A DNA stretch of 64,000 nt from Pedobacter antarcticus. GTDB lineage: Bacteria > Bacteroidota > Bacteroidia > Sphingobacteriales > Sphingobacteriaceae. Numbering within the stretch: the stretch's first letter is position 1; every line of letters begins with the position of its first letter. A program made the position numbers and the translations under genes. Positions 62,244 through 64,000 of the stretch are shown one piece after another. The DNA lies in contig NZ_FONS01000010.1 in the NCBI RefSeq assembly GCF_900112985.1, forward strand, positions 1 to 64,000, written 5' to 3'. The notes beneath the pieces were generated by a model that did not search any database, was not told where the DNA came from, and worked only from the letters and a program-made list of their open reading frames with translations.

Positions 62244-62864
62244 TTATAGTCTGATCGCTAATTTAAATGCGGGTGCAAAGCTGTTGTTGTAGCCATACAT
62301 AGAACCTGAACTGATTACTGTTGGAGAGATTTTCAAGGCCAGATTGTTACCAATATCAAAGTACTTCAGTCTTGCATCTACATAAGCTTCGATAATATTT
62401 ACTGCGTAAAGCGCTCCAATTGAAAAGATGACCACCTCACGGTTTCGTCGGTAAATATCTTTAGCAGCAACCAGCCCCGTGGTAGTGTACCTTTGCAGCG
62501 AACCATCAGGATCCGGGGCATCATTGTTTTCCAGGCGATACTGGAGTTCTTTCAAGTAAACTTTATATTGTCTGTTATTGTCCATATAGGACATTACCAG
62601 AACAGCACCACCGGCATAGATTGCAGCGATTTTGATACCGCGGTAGACGTTCAGTCCATTTCCATACTGTCCCCATCCTGGTAACACTGCAGACCTGAAA
62701 ATCGCTTTCCTTCCAGCCAGCTTACCTGGATTTACATACTTAGCTGTATCTGCCGGGGCCGGGGTACGTTTAAGCGTATCACCTTTAACAGTAAAACCCT
62801 CCTGCGCATAGCACGCATTGATTGCCAGCAAAAAGCTTATGGTTAATAATATATTTTTAAGCAT
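62244..62864 (-). CDS. DUF5683-domain membrane protein
   Basis: The 206-residue protein has a signal peptide (cleavage near CYAQ, residue ~21). The DUF5683 region (~50-190) contains RKAIFRSAVLPGWGQYGNGLNVYRGIKIAAIYAGGAVLVMSYM; GWGQ near the membrane is typical. It has two or three hydrophobic segments. Its start overlaps the parB stop by one base (TAATG), so translation is probably coupled. The function is unknown. Confidence 0.9.
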   Translation of the reverse strand: MLKNILLTISFLLAINACYAQEGFTVKGDTLKRTPAPADTAKYVNPGKLAGRKAIFRSAVLPGWGQYGNGLNVYRGIKIAAIYAGGAVLVMSYMDNNRQYKVYLKELQYRLENNDAPDPDGSLQRYTTTGLVAAKDIYRRNREVVIFSIGALYAVNIIEAYVDARLKYFDIGNNLALKISPTVISSGSMYGYNNSFAPAFKLAIRL

Positions 62865-63781
62865 TACCAGTCTAATAATTCCAGGATTCTGCTCAGATCG
62901 TCATCGGATACAAACGGTATTTCAATGGCACCTTTACCATTCTCCCCTACTTTGAGTTTCACTTTGGATGCGAAGCGCGATGCCAGATCTTTCTGCAGTT
63001 TCTGATATTCAAATGAAACTCCCGCAGCCTGTTTACCAGGCTTAGGCTTTATTTGTAAAGTATCGATACTTCGAACCAGTTCTTCAACCTTTCTTACCGA
63101 CAAGCCCTTATCCAGAATTTCCTGATGAATAAATAATTGTTTTTCAGTATCCTCGACACTGATCAGTGCACGAGCATGTCCCATAGAGATCTTCTGATCA
63201 CGGATAGAGATCTGAATTGCTGGAGGTAATTTCAAAAGGCGCAGGTAGTTGGTTACTGTAGACCTGTTCTTGCCTACGCGTTCTCCAAGTTGTTCCTGCT
63301 TAAGGTTACATTCTTCCAGCATACGCTGAAAACTTAAAGCTACTTCTATCGCATTGAGGTTTTCACGTTGTATATTTTCAATCAGCGCCATTTCCAGCAT
63401 CTGCTGGTCGTCAGCTTTCCTGATATACGCAGGGATCTCTGTCAGTCCGGCTATTTTAGTAGCCCGCAGACGTCTTTCACCAGCGATAAGCTCATAGCCG
63501 CCCTGCTGAGTTTTACGCACTGTGATCGGCTGAATAAGACCTTGTATCCGAATAGAATCGGCAAGTTCATTTAATGCAACTTCGTCAAATGCTGTTCTTG
63601 GCTGATATGGATTGGTTGATATCTCCTTCAAAGGAATCATTCCGATAGGACCTGTCTGTGTCTTCTGTTCCGTTTCACTAACCTGATTGATCTCGTTTCT
63701 GGGTGGATGCGAAGCATCACTATCATCCAAAAGCGCACTTAATCCTCTTCCTAATCCTGTTTTTCGCTGAAAAGATGTCAT
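62864..63781 (-). CDS. parB: Chromosome-partitioning protein ParB
   Basis: The 305-residue DNA-binding CTPase has the short N-terminal arm RKTGLGRGLSALLDD, which interacts with ParA. The ParB/Srx box follows with ISTNPYQPRTAFDE, YELIAGERRLRATKIAGLTEIPAYI and ENIQRENLNAIEVALSFQRM. The helix-turn-helix segment LGERVGKNRSTVTNYLRLLKLP should recognise parS. The C-terminal dimerisation domain ends at residue 305. It is 10 bp after parA. No parS-like site was recognised in the window. Confidence 0.97.
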   Translation of the reverse strand: MTSFQRKTGLGRGLSALLDDSDASHPPRNEINQVSETEQKTQTGPIGMIPLKEISTNPYQPRTAFDEVALNELADSIRIQGLIQPITVRKTQQGGYELIAGERRLRATKIAGLTEIPAYIRKADDQQMLEMALIENIQRENLNAIEVALSFQRMLEECNLKQEQLGERVGKNRSTVTNYLRLLKLPPAIQISIRDQKISMGHARALISVEDTEKQLFIHQEILDKGLSVRKVEELVRSIDTLQIKPKPGKQAAGVSFEYQKLQKDLASRFASKVKLKVGENGKGAIEIPFVSDDDLSRILELLDW

Positions 63782-63791
63782 TCAATAAAAT

Positions 63792-64000
63792 TTAAATGTT
63801 TGCAGAACTCACATCCCGGATCTCTTTAACAAGTCCGTTCTTGCGGACAATTTCGCGGGCAAGGTTCAGATAATTGATCGCTCCCTTACAATTGGCATCA
63901 TGCATAATTACTGACACGCCATAACTCGGGGCTTCACTTAAGCGGGTGTTTCTTTGTATGATGGTTTCAAATACCAGATCCTGAAAGTGCGTTCTGACTT
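63792..64000 (-). CDS. parA: C-terminal end of chromosome-partitioning ATPase ParA (partial)
   Basis: The minus-strand frame from the window edge encodes VRTHFQDLVFETIIQRNTRL, SEAPSYGVSVIMHDANCKGA and NYLNLAREIVRKNG, and ends at a TAA at 63792-63794. This is the conserved ParA/Soj C-terminus (the 'RN.RL.EAPS.G' block and 'A..NYL.LA.E'). The Walker motifs lie beyond the window. It is the upstream gene of parB, 10 bp apart. Confidence 0.95.
   Translation of the reverse strand, partial: VRTHFQDLVFETIIQRNTRLSEAPSYGVSVIMHDANCKGAINYLNLAREIVRKNGLVKEIRDVSSANI

Overview
The window looks like chromosomal DNA from a Sphingobacteriaceae-type Bacteroidota, most likely Pedobacter or a close relative; this is inferred from gene content, not from a search. 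Supporting signs are a SusC/SusD pair with a hybrid two-component regulator, TonB receptors with an N-terminal carboxypeptidase-like domain, fimbrillin-type lipoproteins, bacillithiol synthesis (BshC), DUF4295 next to rpmB-rpmG, promoters of the TTG-N19-21-TAnnTTTG type and almost no Shine-Dalgarno sequences. The sequence is moderately AT-rich and the genes are closely packed.

Layout. 1-1.8 kb: the end of a PIG-L/LmbE protein, an LCIB-type (theta) carbonic anhydrase and a TetR regulator. 2.1-10.6 kb: a five-gene minus-strand operon that reads as a phytate/organic-phosphate system (TonB receptor, beta-helix lipoprotein, beta-propeller phytase, purple-acid-type phosphatase, imelysin/di-haem peroxidase fusion) with repeated GTATAC motifs upstream. 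10.8-15.3 kb: a membrane-tethered TPR/HTH regulator, a siderophore receptor and tRNA-Tyr. 15.3-19.7 kb: an unknown membrane protein and two tandem fimbrillin-like lipoproteins, the first fused to a DRGH-type nuclease. 19.8-31.5 kb: a small polysaccharide utilization locus (GH2, SusD, SusC, hybrid regulator). 31.7-35.4 kb: redox enzymes, each divergent from its own regulator (Crp/Fnr and HxlR families).

35.7-38.0 kb is the most unusual stretch. An 82-bp direct repeat, formed of the 3' half of tRNA-Ala(GGC) plus its terminator, brackets about 2.1 kb of AT-rich DNA with decayed genes and no visible integrase. This is best read as the remnant of an element integrated in the tRNA gene. One pseudogene inside it, possibly an abortive-infection-type gene, reads directly into the repeat.

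38-45.6 kb holds a cupin, an ABM monooxygenase, an M1 peptidase, a PAS histidine kinase with a stand-alone receiver, and an AraC regulator divergent from a ribulose-monophosphate pair (phi-hps) with AraC-style direct repeats at the promoter; a second stand-alone receiver follows. 45.6-64 kb is mostly core: surE-lpxB, an M16 peptidase, csbD, acs, rpmB-rpmG-DUF4295-ftsY-rimO-bshC-Ldh-type dehydrogenase, and parA-parB-DUF5683-dapB-lepB. No CRISPR array, intact transposase, intact integrase, rRNA or recognisable riboswitch was seen.
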